Below, piece by piece: positions 38,484 to 46,427 of a stretch of 64,000 nt of DNA. A program made the position numbers and the translations under genes. Location: NCBI RefSeq assembly GCF_023614235.1, contig NZ_CP094264.1:62001-126000 (forward strand), read 5' to 3'. Below the pieces are notes generated by a model. It had not been told where the DNA came from and ran no database searches. It was given only the letters and a program-made list of their open reading frames with translations. This stretch comes from Streptomyces sp. MRC013 (lineage in GTDB: Bacteria; Actinomycetota; Actinomycetes; Streptomycetales; Streptomycetaceae). Every line of letters begins with the position of its first letter. Position 1 is the stretch's first letter.

Positions 38484-39886
38484 GCGGGCCGATGTCCCTG
38501 GAACCGGACGGCGCGGAGGGGGACGCACTGGCACTGCGGCTCGCCGAACCGCGCCGGACCCGCTTCCGCCGGGGCGACGAGAGCACCCTCACCCTGCGGC
38601 TGCCGAGACAGGTCCCGGACCGGGACGCGGTCGACCGGCTCGCCTCCGAGCTGGCCGACCGCATCGGCCCGGCCGTCCACCCGTACGAGGTGGCCGCGCT
38701 GCTGGAGGCGGAGGGGTTCTCCGGCGAGCTGATCCGCGACCGGTACGGCCACCGGAACCTCTTCTCCCTCGCCGCTGCACTGTACGAGGCGGTGCCGCGG
38801 ACCTTCCCCGAACCGCCCGCCGCTGCCGACCCCTGGCGCCCGGACACGGTGCGGTGCCTGCTGAGGGGGGTGCTGTTCGCGCTGCCCGCCCTGGCCTACC
38901 TGCTCACCGGCCCGCTGTGGCACGTCGACCGGCACGCCCCGGTCCTGATCGCGGCGGGTGTCGTCTCCTGGGCGTGGGGGCAGGCGCTGGGCCACCGCGC
39001 GCACCTGCGGCTGGTGGCGGGGCCCCGGGAGGCGGCCCGCACGCTGCTCACCGGGGCCGCGGCGGGGGCGGCGGTGGCCACGGGGATCGCGGCGCCGTTC
39101 GCCGGGAGCGGCCCGGTGGCCGCGGTGGCGGCCGCCCAGTCGCTGTACCTGGCCTCGGCGGGGGTGCTGCTGGTGCTGGGCCGCGAGCGGCTGCTGCTGG
39201 CCGTGCTCAGCCCGTTGGCCGCCGGCGCGGCGGTGCTGCCGTGGTGGGAGCCCGGCCCCGTGCTGCGGGCCGGCCTCCCCTCGCTGGTGCTGCTGGCCTC
39301 GCTCGCCGCCGCCACGTGGGTCCTGCGGGCCGGACTCGCCGCTCCGGCAGCCCCCGGGGGTCCGCACCCGCGCCCGGGCGCCTCCCTCCCCTACGGCCTG
39401 TTCGGACTGGCCGCGGCGGTGCTCGTCGTCCTGGAAGGCCGGCGGCACCCGTACGCGGTGATCGCCCTGACCCTGAGCATGGGCCCGGCCGAGTGGCTGC
39501 TGTACCGCTACCGCGGCTGGTCGGTCGCCGCGCTGCGCCGCAGCACGACGCCCGGGGCGTTCCTCCTCCGCTCGGCCGCCGTCCTCGGCCTGTGCCTCTC
39601 CGCCTACCTGGCCGTGCTGCTGCCTCCGGCGCTGCTCACCGGCTCCGACCCGGTAGCGCTGCTGCTGCTCGCGGCGGCCCTGTGGACCGCGCTGCTCCTC
39701 CAGGCGTTCGGCGTGGCCTGGCCGCCGGCCGTGCTCTGCGCCCTGGCCGCCGGCGGTGCCGGGGCGGTCACCTGGCTGGACCTGCCGCCGGGCCCGGCGG
39801 TGCTCCCCCTCAGCTTCGGCGCGGCCGCGGCCTGCCTCACCGCCTGCGCCGTCCTCCTGCTCGGCCGGCCCTCGCCCCACGCCTGA
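38480..39886 (+). CDS. Polytopic membrane protein of the exopolysaccharide locus
   Basis: This is a 468-residue protein starting at GTG 38480, overlapping the glycosyltransferase stop by four bases. The first 135 residues are cytoplasmic with a small helical domain (HPYEVAALLEAEGFSGELI, DRYGHRNLFSLAAALYE). About 12 transmembrane segments follow, from LLRGVLFALPALAYLLTG to the C-terminus. I cannot place it in a named family. By position and topology it could serve the role of PelG, the membrane partner of PelF, in moving the polymer across the membrane. That assignment rests on context only. It is tightly coupled to the glycosyltransferase. Confidence 0.8.
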   Translation: MSGPMSLEPDGAEGDALALRLAEPRRTRFRRGDESTLTLRLPRQVPDRDAVDRLASELADRIGPAVHPYEVAALLEAEGFSGELIRDRYGHRNLFSLAAALYEAVPRTFPEPPAAADPWRPDTVRCLLRGVLFALPALAYLLTGPLWHVDRHAPVLIAAGVVSWAWGQALGHRAHLRLVAGPREAARTLLTGAAAGAAVATGIAAPFAGSGPVAAVAAAQSLYLASAGVLLVLGRERLLLAVLSPLAAGAAVLPWWEPGPVLRAGLPSLVLLASLAAATWVLRAGLAAPAAPGGPHPRPGASLPYGLFGLAAAVLVVLEGRRHPYAVIALTLSMGPAEWLLYRYRGWSVAALRRSTTPGAFLLRSAAVLGLCLSAYLAVLLPPALLTGSDPVALLLLAAALWTALLLQAFGVAWPPAVLCALAAGGAGAVTWLDLPPGPAVLPLSFGAAAACLTACAVLLLGRPSPHA

Positions 39887-39986
39887 CCGTCCGCACACCC
39901 GTCCCCCACACCACCGGCCGCGCCGGACCCCGTTCCGCGGGGACACCGACGCCACAGTCACACCACCACACGAAGGGAACCGAGAG

Positions 39987-40988
39987 TTGACCTCCGCACC
40001 GCTCGCAGCCGTCACCGGAGCCGAAGGGTTCATCGGCTCGCACCTCACCGAGGCGCTCGTCGCCTCGGGCCACCGCGTCAGGGCCATGGCCCAGTACAAC
40101 TCCTTCTCCTCCTACGGCTGGCTGGAGACCCTGCCCGCCGACGTCCTCGACCACGTGGAGATCGTCCTCGGCGACGTACGCGACCCCGGTTCGGTGCGCG
40201 GCCTGCTCGACGGCGCCGACTGCGCCTACCACCTCGCCGCGCTCATCGCGATCCCGTACTCCTACCGGGCCCCGCACAGCTACGTGGACACCAACGTCAC
40301 CGGCACGCTCAACGTGCTGGAGGCGGTCCGCGCGCTGGGGACGCCGCGGCTGGTGCACACCTCGACCAGCGAGACGTACGGCACCGCGCAGACCGTGCCG
40401 ATCACCGAGGACCACCCCATCAACACCCAGTCCCCGTACGCCGCCTCGAAGGCCGGCGGGGACCGGCTGGCCGACAGCTACCACGCCAGTTTCGACACGC
40501 CGGTGGTGACGCTGCGGCCGTTCAACACCTTCGGGCCGCGCCAGTCGATGCGCGCGGTGATCCCCACCGTCATCGGCCAGGTGGCGGCCGGGGAGCGCAC
40601 CCTCACCCTCGGCGACCTGCGCCCCACCCGGGACTTCACCTTCGTCGAGGACACCGCGCAGGCGTTCCTCGCGGTGGGCACCGCGCCGGCGGAGCGGGTC
40701 GTGGGCCGCACCTTCAACGCCGGGACCGGCGGGGAGATCTCCGTCGGCGACCTGGTGACGCTGATCGGCAAGGTCATGGACGCCCCGCTCGACGTGCGCG
40801 AGGACCCCGAGCGGCTGCGGCCCGCGGGCTCGGAGGTGATGCGGCTGGTCGCCGACGCGTCCCGGCTGGCGGCGGCGACCGGCTGGCGCCCCCGCCACAC
40901 GCTGGAGGAGGGGATCGCGCGGACCGTGGAGTGGTTCGGCGATCCGGCCAACCTGGCCCGCTACAAGACCGGCATCTACAACATCTGA
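39987..40988 (+). CDS. LegB-like NAD-dependent sugar-nucleotide dehydratase/epimerase (SDR)
   Basis: This is a 333-residue extended short-chain dehydrogenase. The NAD-binding motif TGAEGFIGSHLTEAL is near the N-terminus, and the stretch AMAQYNSFSSYGWLETL is characteristic of the LegB/4,6-dehydratase-like branch. The catalytic set is TSTSETYG (Ser/Thr) and YAASK (Tyr-x3-Lys). It should convert a UDP- or GDP-sugar, for example by 4-epimerisation or 4,6-dehydration, to supply the polymerase. The start is TTG 39987, the only plausible codon, with AAGGGA about 10 bases upstream. An exact substrate cannot be read from sequence. A 4-epimerase making UDP-GalNAc would fit the locus. Confidence 0.88.
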   Translation: MTSAPLAAVTGAEGFIGSHLTEALVASGHRVRAMAQYNSFSSYGWLETLPADVLDHVEIVLGDVRDPGSVRGLLDGADCAYHLAALIAIPYSYRAPHSYVDTNVTGTLNVLEAVRALGTPRLVHTSTSETYGTAQTVPITEDHPINTQSPYAASKAGGDRLADSYHASFDTPVVTLRPFNTFGPRQSMRAVIPTVIGQVAAGERTLTLGDLRPTRDFTFVEDTAQAFLAVGTAPAERVVGRTFNAGTGGEISVGDLVTLIGKVMDAPLDVREDPERLRPAGSEVMRLVADASRLAAATGWRPRHTLEEGIARTVEWFGDPANLARYKTGIYNI

Positions 40989-41020
40989 CCCGCCCGGCAC
41001 GCACCCGCAGGAGGTACCCC

Positions 41021-41734
41021 GTGCACGCAGTGATCCTGGCCGGCGGAAAAGGCGTCCGGCTGCGGCCGTACACCACCGCGCTGCCCAAACCGCTCGTCCC
41101 CATCGGCGACCAGCACGCCATCCTGGAGATCGTGCTGCGCCAGCTGTCCGCGGCGGGCTTCACCCGCTGCACCATCGCCATCGGCCACCTCGGCCAGATC
41201 ATCCGCGCCTACGTGGGCGACGGCTCGCAGTGGGGCATGGACGTCGACTACGCCACCGAGGAGAGCCCGCTGGGCACCATGGGCCCGCTGCTCAACCTCC
41301 GCGAGCGCCTGCCGGAGAACTTCCTGGTCATGAACGGCGACGTCCTCACCGACCTCGACTACGCCGACGTGCTGCGCCGGCACGAGGAGACGGGCGCGTC
41401 CCTGACCATCGCCACCTACGCCCGCCAGGTGCGCATCGACTTCGGGGTGCTGACCACGCGCGCGAGCAGGGTCGTCGCCTTCACCGAGAAGCCCAGCATC
41501 GACTACCGGGTGTCCATGGGCGTCTACGGCGTCTCGCGGGCCACGCTGGACGGCTACACGCCGGGGATGCCGCTGGGCTTCGACGAGCTGGTGCTGGACC
41601 TGCTCGCCGCCGAGCGCCCCCCGCACGCCTACGAGTTCGAGGGATACTGGCTGGACATCGGCCGCCCCGACGACTACGACCGGGCCAACGCGGAGTTCAC
41701 CAGCCGCAAGTCGCTTCTGCTCAAGGGAGCCTGA
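41021..41734 (+). CDS. Sugar-phosphate nucleotidyltransferase
   Basis: This is a 237-residue nucleotidyltransferase of the RmlA/GlmU-like NTP_transferase fold. The signature AVILAGGKGVRLRPYTTALP at the N-terminus (G-G-x-G-x-R-L and Lys in LPKPLVPIG) binds the nucleotide. The metal-binding NGDVLTDLDY and GYWLDIGRPDDYDRAN are also conserved. It lacks the C-terminal acyltransferase or beta-helix domain found in GlmU. It probably makes an NDP-hexose for the two epimerase-like neighbours. GTG 41021 is preceded by GGAGG. The gap to the next gene is 6 bases, so they are in one operon. Confidence 0.9.
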   Translation: MHAVILAGGKGVRLRPYTTALPKPLVPIGDQHAILEIVLRQLSAAGFTRCTIAIGHLGQIIRAYVGDGSQWGMDVDYATEESPLGTMGPLLNLRERLPENFLVMNGDVLTDLDYADVLRRHEETGASLTIATYARQVRIDFGVLTTRASRVVAFTEKPSIDYRVSMGVYGVSRATLDGYTPGMPLGFDELVLDLLAAERPPHAYEFEGYWLDIGRPDDYDRANAEFTSRKSLLLKGA

Positions 41735-41740
41735 ACACGC

Positions 41741-42667
41741 ATGCGCATCCTGGTTCTCGGGGCCACCGGTTACCTGGGCGGTCACGTCGTCGAGCGGCTG
41801 CGGGCCCTGCCGGGCGCGCGGGTGCTCGTCGGCGGCCGTTCGCCCGCCGCCGAGGTCGCCGTCGACCTCGCGTCCGACCGCCCGGAGCGCCTGGCCGAGG
41901 CGGTGGCCTCGGCCGCTCCGGACGCCGTCGTCAACTGCGCGGGCGCGACCGGCGGCGACGCCGTCACCCTCGCGGAGGTGAACGCCCGGGGCCCCGCCGT
42001 GCTCTGCGCCGCGCTGCGGGAGGCCGCGCCCGCGGCCCGTCTGGTCCACCTGGGCTCGGCCGCCGAGTACGGTCCCGGCACGCCCGGCGGGCGGGTGGCG
42101 GAGTCGGCGGCGACCCGGCCGGTCGGCCCGTACGGGGCGACCAAACTGGCGGGCACGGCGGCGGTGACCGCGTCGGGCCTGGACGCGGTGGTGCTGAGGG
42201 TGGGGAACCCGGTGGGTCCGGGTGCCCCGGCCAGCGGGCTGCCCGGCCGGGTCGCCGCCCTGCTCGCGGACGCCGGGGACGGCCCGGACGCGGTCCTGAG
42301 GCTCGGTGACCTGTCGGCCCACCGCGACTTCGTGGACGTGCGCGACGTGGCGCGGGCGGTGCGGCTCGCGGCCACCGCGCCGGGCCCCCTCCCGCCGGTC
42401 CTCAACGTCGGCGGCGGCGACGCGGTCCCGGTGCGCGAACTGGTGCGGACCCTGGCGGACCTGGCCGGCTTCCAGGGGCGGATCGTCGAGGAGGGCGCGA
42501 ACGGCTCCGCGCGGTCCACCCGGGTGTCGTGGCAGTGCTCCGACATCACCGCCGCCCGCACGGCCCTCGGCTGGCGGCCGTCCCACTCCCTCGACGCGTC
42601 GCTGGCGGCGCTGTGGGCGGCCGCGGGATCCGGCGTCCGCAGCCCCGAAGGGGTGCCGGTGCGGTGA
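41741..42667 (+). CDS. NAD-dependent epimerase/dehydratase (SDR)
   Basis: This is a 308-residue extended SDR. The Rossmann motif LVLGATGYLGGHVVERLRAL begins at residue 4, and the active site shows HLGSAAEYG and YGATK. It is smaller and more divergent than the LegB-like neighbour; its overall plan resembles RmlD/GDP-sugar reductase-epimerases. It is likely a second step in making the sugar nucleotide for the polymer. ATG 41741 follows AAGGGAGC closely. The stop TGA 42665-42667 overlaps the next GTG start (GTGA), which is strong evidence for co-translation. Confidence 0.88.
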   Translation: MRILVLGATGYLGGHVVERLRALPGARVLVGGRSPAAEVAVDLASDRPERLAEAVASAAPDAVVNCAGATGGDAVTLAEVNARGPAVLCAALREAAPAARLVHLGSAAEYGPGTPGGRVAESAATRPVGPYGATKLAGTAAVTASGLDAVVLRVGNPVGPGAPASGLPGRVAALLADAGDGPDAVLRLGDLSAHRDFVDVRDVARAVRLAATAPGPLPPVLNVGGGDAVPVRELVRTLADLAGFQGRIVEEGANGSARSTRVSWQCSDITAARTALGWRPSHSLDASLAALWAAAGSGVRSPEGVPVR

Positions 42668-43328
42668 GCCTCCTGGTCCCCCTGTACGTCCATCCTGCCG
42701 TGGACCCGGCCGCGTGGCACCGGCTCGCCGCCCGCGCGGCCCGCACCTACGCCGTCGTGCTGAACCCCGCGGACGGGCCCGGCCGCGTCCCGGACCCGGC
42801 GTTCGCCGCCGCGGCCGACGCGCTGCGCGCGGCGGGGGCCCGGCTGCTCGGCTACGTCGACACGGACTACGGCGCCCGCGACCCCGGGGAGGTCGCCGAC
42901 GACCTGCGCAGGCACCGGGAGTGGTACGCCGTGGACGGCTGCTTCCTGGACCGGGTGACCGCCGGGGCGCACGGGCTGCCGGCCTGCCGCCGCCTGGTGC
43001 GGTCCGTCCGCCGGCTCGGCGCCTCGACCGTCGTCCTCAACCCGGGCGTCCACCCCTCCCCCCGGCTACGTGCGGCTCGCCGACCTGACCGTCACCTTCG
43101 AAGGGCACTGGTCCACGTACGTGTCGGCCTTCAGCCGCCCCTCGTGGACCGCGCGGCAGCCGCCCGAGCGGTTCTGCCACCTCGTCTACGGGGTGCCCGA
43201 GGTGCTCGTGCCGCTCGCCGTGCGCACCGCGCGCGAGCGGGGCGCGGCCGTGTGCGGGCCCGTGACGGGGGGAACCGCCCAACCCCTGGTCCCGGCTGAC
43301 CCCCGCGCTGACCGGGGCGGACCGGTGA
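42664..43328 (+). CDS. Spherulin-4 (GH135-like) family protein, two frameshifts
   Basis: The protein starts at GTG 42664 and resembles the spherulation-specific family 4 / Sph3 glycoside hydrolase fold: LLVPLYVHPAVDPAAWHRLA, LLGYVDTDYGARDPGEVADD, WYAVDGCFLDRVT, VVLNPGVHP, then TVTFEGHWSTYV. Two single-base insertions break the frame, at C6 43058-43063 and G6 43267-43272. Removing one base from each gives about 221 residues ending LTPALTGADR at TGA 43326-43328. There is no signal peptide in this reading. Sph3-type enzymes cleave galactosaminogalactan and are needed for its synthesis in Aspergillus. In Sph3 a second acidic residue follows the Asp at the position of LDR here. The start and stop overlap the neighbouring genes. 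Confidence 0.78.
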
Positions 43329-44126
43329 GGCGGCGCGTCCCGGCCGTCCTGGCCGCCCTGGCCCTGGTGGCCGCCCTCGTCTCCTGCTCCGGCGGCCGCG
43401 GCCGCGCGGGACGGCGCGGGCGCGGCCGCCGTGTGGCAGCCGCGCCCCGGACTGGCCTGGCAGTGGCAGCTCGACGGCAGGGTGGACCCGTCCGTCGACG
43501 TGCCCGTCTACGACATCGACGGTTTCGAGAACACCGCCTCCGACGTCGCCGGCCTCCACCGGCGCGGCCGGAAGGTGATCTGCTACATCAACGTCGGCGC
43601 CTGGGAGGACTTCCGTCCCGACCGGGACGCCTTCCCCCGCTCGGTACTGGGCAGGCCCAACGGCTGGCACGGTGAGCGCTGGCTGGACATCCGCCGGGTG
43701 TCGGTCCTCCGCCCCGTCATGGAGCGCCGGTTCGACATGTGCCGGGACAAGGGCTTCGACGCGGTGGAACCGGACCTCGTCGAGGGGTACGGCAGCGACA
43801 CCGGCTTCCCGCTCACGGCGGGCGACCAGCTCCGGTACAACCGCATGATCGCCGACATCGCGCACGAGCGCGGCCTGGCCGTGGGCCTCAAGAACGACCT
43901 GGCCCAGATCCCGCAGCTACTGGCCGACTTCGACTTCGCGGTCAACGAGGAGTGCGCGCAGTACGGCGAGTGCGCGCTGCTCAAGCCGTTCATCGCGGCG
44001 GGCAAGGCGGTCTTCCACGTGGAGTACGCGCAGTCCACGGCCGCCTTCTGCCCGGTGGCCCGGGAGTTGCGGCTGTCGTCGATGCTCAAGAAGCCGGAGC
44101 TGGGCGCCTGGCGCAGGCCCTGCTGA
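43325..44126 (+). CDS. GH114 endo-alpha-1,4-polygalactosaminidase-like lipoprotein, frameshifted near 43408
   Basis: GTG 43325 overlaps the previous stop (GTGA) and begins a lipoprotein signal (RRRVPAVLAALALVAALVSC) with a lipobox ending at the Cys of LVSCSGG. The frame then changes around the G3 run 43408-43410. It continues as a GH114 barrel of about 230 residues: VWQPRPGLAWQWQLDG, VPVYDIDGFENTA, VICYINVGAWEDFRPDR, FDAVEPDLVEGYG, VGLKNDLAQI and VNEECAQYGEC. The Asp and Glu in EPDLVEG and NEEC sit where the catalytic acids of Ega3/PelA-type hydrolases lie. It should cut alpha-1,4-linked galactosamine chains at the cell surface. It is the last gene of the locus. Confidence 0.82.
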
Positions 44127-44309
44127 CCGTCCGTCGCGCGGAGCGCCGCCCCTCCCCGCGCCGCCCGGTCCCCGGCCCCCGCCTTCTCCGGTGCCTCCCG
44201 GCGGGGCCGGTCCGGCCCTCCGCGTGCGGACGTCCGGGCGGCCGCACGCCCCGGTCCGGCGGGGACGGCCCCGGGCCGGGTGGCGCCGGCGGCGGGGAGG
44301 GCCACCGGG

Positions 44310-45398
44310 TCAGTCGAGGCGGCGGTGCTCCTCCTCGGTCCACTTGGCGGTGTCGCGGGGCTCCACGTAGGGCTCCTCGGACTCGGGGTGGCCGCCGTCG
44401 ATGGCGCGCTGGCGGGCCATCTCCGCGTCGAATTCGAGACCGAGCAGGATCGCGAGGTTGGTGAGCCACAGCCACACCAGGAAGATGATGACGCCGGCCA
44501 GGGTGCCGTAGGTCTTGTTGTAGGAGGCGAAGTTCGCCACGTACAGGGCGAAGCCGGCGGAGGCGACCATCCACAGCAGCAGCGCCAGGAAGCTGCCCGG
44601 GGTGATCCACCTGAAACCGCGGCCCTTCGCGTTGGGCGCGGCCCAGTACAGGATCGCGATCATGATCGTGACCAGCAGGACCAGGACCGGCCACTTGGCG
44701 ATCGACCAGACCGTCATGGCGGTGTCCCCGACGCCCAGCGCGCTGCCGGCCCTCTGGGCGAGGGGCCCGGTGAACACCACGATCAGCGCGCTGACGACCG
44801 CCAGCACCATCAGGACCACGGTCAGGGCCAGGCGCAGGGGCAGGACCTTCCAGACGGGGCGGCCCTCGGGCATGTCGTAGACGGCGTTGGAGGTGCGGAT
44901 GAACGCGGCGATGTAGCCGGAGGCGGACCACACCGCCAGCACCAGGCCCGCGAGGGCCACGATCGACCCGGTGCCGCCGTTGCCCTGCAGCTGCCGCACC
45001 GCGTCGGAGATGATGTCCCGGGCCGGGCCGGGGGCGAGCTTCTGCAGGTTGTCCATCACCTGCTGGACGGCGGACCTGCCCGCGATGCCCAGCAGGGACA
45101 CCAGCACCAGCAGGGCGGGGAAGAGCGAGAGGACCCCGTAGTAGGTCAGGGCGGCGGCCCGGTCGGCGAGTTCGTCGTCCTTGAACTCCTCGACCGTGCG
45201 CTTCAGCACCGCCCGCCACGAGCGCTTCGGCATCGCGGACGGCTCGTCCGGCGCGTTGCGCTCCACCTCCGGGGCGGGCCCGGCTCCGCCGGTCCTCCGC
45301 CGGGCGCCGGGCCCGCCGTGCGTACGGTCCCGGTGGTGCCCGGAGCCGTGGCGGACCGGGACGTTCCGGTGCTCATCTGGTTCTGGTGTCCATGCCAT
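44310..45398 (-). CDS. YihY/virulence factor BrkB family membrane protein
   Basis: This is a 362-residue member of the YihY family. About 75 cytoplasmic N-terminal residues (MAWTPEPDEHRN onward, basic) precede six helices. The conserved family stretches are visible: ELADRAAALTYYGVLSLFPALL, VWSASGYIAAFIRTSNAVYD, RGFRWITPGSFLALLLW and GTLAGVIIFLVWLWLTNLAILLG. A hydrophilic acidic tail ends in EEEHRRLD. This copy matches the family consensus better than the one at 29562. Function is not established. ATG 45398 is the natural start. It converges on the GH114 gene and is not part of that locus. Confidence 0.9.
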   Translation of the reverse strand: MAWTPEPDEHRNVPVRHGSGHHRDRTHGGPGARRRTGGAGPAPEVERNAPDEPSAMPKRSWRAVLKRTVEEFKDDELADRAAALTYYGVLSLFPALLVLVSLLGIAGRSAVQQVMDNLQKLAPGPARDIISDAVRQLQGNGGTGSIVALAGLVLAVWSASGYIAAFIRTSNAVYDMPEGRPVWKVLPLRLALTVVLMVLAVVSALIVVFTGPLAQRAGSALGVGDTAMTVWSIAKWPVLVLLVTIMIAILYWAAPNAKGRGFRWITPGSFLALLLWMVASAGFALYVANFASYNKTYGTLAGVIIFLVWLWLTNLAILLGLEFDAEMARQRAIDGGHPESEEPYVEPRDTAKWTEEEHRRLD

Positions 45399-45442
45399 GC
45401 CAGATGGGTAACCCCGCTCGGCGGACCGAAAACAGTTTCCTT

Positions 45443-45709
45443 TTACACGTACCTTCCGGGCCCTCTTCCCGGGGACCGTGACGGGTCGGAGGGGAACCGG
45501 CGTCCGGCGCCGGCGAGCGGTCGGCCCGACGCCGCCGCCCGGGCGGGCCGGCCACCGGGCGCGCCCGCCGTCGTGGGACCGCTCTGCGTCCGATCGGACG
45601 GGACGGGTCGTCCCCGTCCCGTGCGGGAGTGGCGGCGCGGGTCCTCGGAAGCGGGCCGGGGACGGCGGGAGCCGGCGTGGTGTCCGGCTTTCTTGGAACG
45701 GGCGGTCAT
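45443..45709 (-). CDS. Possible small basic protein
   Basis: This is an 88-codon open frame starting MTARSKKAGHHAGSRRPRP, with GAGGA 12 bases upstream. It is Arg/Pro/Ser-rich with no hydrophobic segment. Composition alone cannot exclude a shadow frame. A perfect 28-bp palindrome lies 24 bases upstream of the start. Confidence 0.25.
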   Translation of the reverse strand: MTARSKKAGHHAGSRRPRPASEDPRRHSRTGRGRPVPSDRTQSGPTTAGAPGGRPARAAASGRPLAGAGRRFPSDPSRSPGRGPGRYV

Positions 45710-45732
45710 CGGGTGTGTTCTTCCTCGATCGG

Positions 45733-45760
45733 GACGCCCCCCGCCGCGGCGGGGGGCGTC
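45733..45760. terminator. 28-bp perfect palindrome
   Basis: GACGCCCCCCGCCG and CGGCGGGGGGCGTC abut without a loop. It lies in the gap between the I36-like gene and the YihY gene and could terminate minus-strand transcription missed by the first hairpin. Confidence 0.5.
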
Positions 45761-45867
45761 GGTCCGTGGTGCGCGCCGCCGGCGGCCCGGCCGCGGGGCC
45801 GGCTTCGCCGGGGAGCGCCGCGGGCGCGTCTCCCGGGCCGGCCTGCCGCGGTCCGTCGCGCGCGGCC

Positions 45868-45910
45868 CCGTGCGCCCCGCCCCTCCCCCGGTGGGGGGCG
45901 GGGCGCACGG
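45868..45910. terminator. Terminator of the I36-like gene
   Basis: CCGTGCGCCCCGCCCC and GGGGCGGGGCGCACGG-type arms form a stem of about 16 bp with a short loop, 6 bases beyond the minus-strand stop codon. Confidence 0.65.
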
Positions 45911-45915
45911 AGGAC

Positions 45916-46284
45916 TCACCAGATCCGGACGGACTTGGTCCGGTCGTTCATGGCGTTGCCGACGTAGGTGGTGCTGGAGGTGAAGAGCTGGTCCGGATAG
46001 CCGCTCTCCTGCCAGCAGTTGGGGAGCGAGTACAGGTGGACCCGCTGCCAGACGTTGCTGATGGAGGAGATGCGGTTGTGCCAGTCGGCGGGCAGGTTGA
46101 TGCAGGTGCCGCCGGAGCCCGTGCGGGGCAGGCTGGCCCCTCCGTAGTTCGCGTGCTCGAAGAAGTTGGCTCCGCCCAGGGCCCCCTCCTCGGCGGCCTG
46201 GGCCGGCGTGGTACCCGTAAGCATGGCGGTCACCAGGACCGCCGCACCGGTAAGGGAGCGGATGCAGGTGCGCGTGTGTCGCAT
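45916..46284 (-). CDS. Secreted I36/beta-gamma-crystallin-like small protein
   Basis: This is a 122-residue exported protein. The signal peptide (TRTCIRSLTGAAVLVTAML, cleavage near AQA) precedes a single small domain with FFEHANYGGASLPRTG, then CINLPADWHNRISSI and a final RTKSVRIW. The pattern (aromatic-x-x-x-x-Y-G-G, two Cys) is that of peptidase inhibitor family I36 and crystallin-like Streptomyces proteins. The same domain type heads the FG-GAP protein at 20476. It probably binds a protease or calcium, which is unproven. ATG 46284 has GAGGA about 6 bases upstream. It is divergent from the LuxR gene. Confidence 0.85.
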   Translation of the reverse strand: MRHTRTCIRSLTGAAVLVTAMLTGTTPAQAAEEGALGGANFFEHANYGGASLPRTGSGGTCINLPADWHNRISSISNVWQRVHLYSLPNCWQESGYPDQLFTSSTTYVGNAMNDRTKSVRIW

Positions 46285-46427
46285 GTTCGTCCTCGTCGTC
46301 CGAACGGGTTTCGTCGTGGCGGCCGCGGGTGGGCGCGGCGCGCGTCCGCCCGTCGGCGGGTCCCACGATTCCAGGTCGGCGGGGGCGTCACCATGGGTAG
46401 AACTGCGTAGGGAAGACCGAGGGAACC

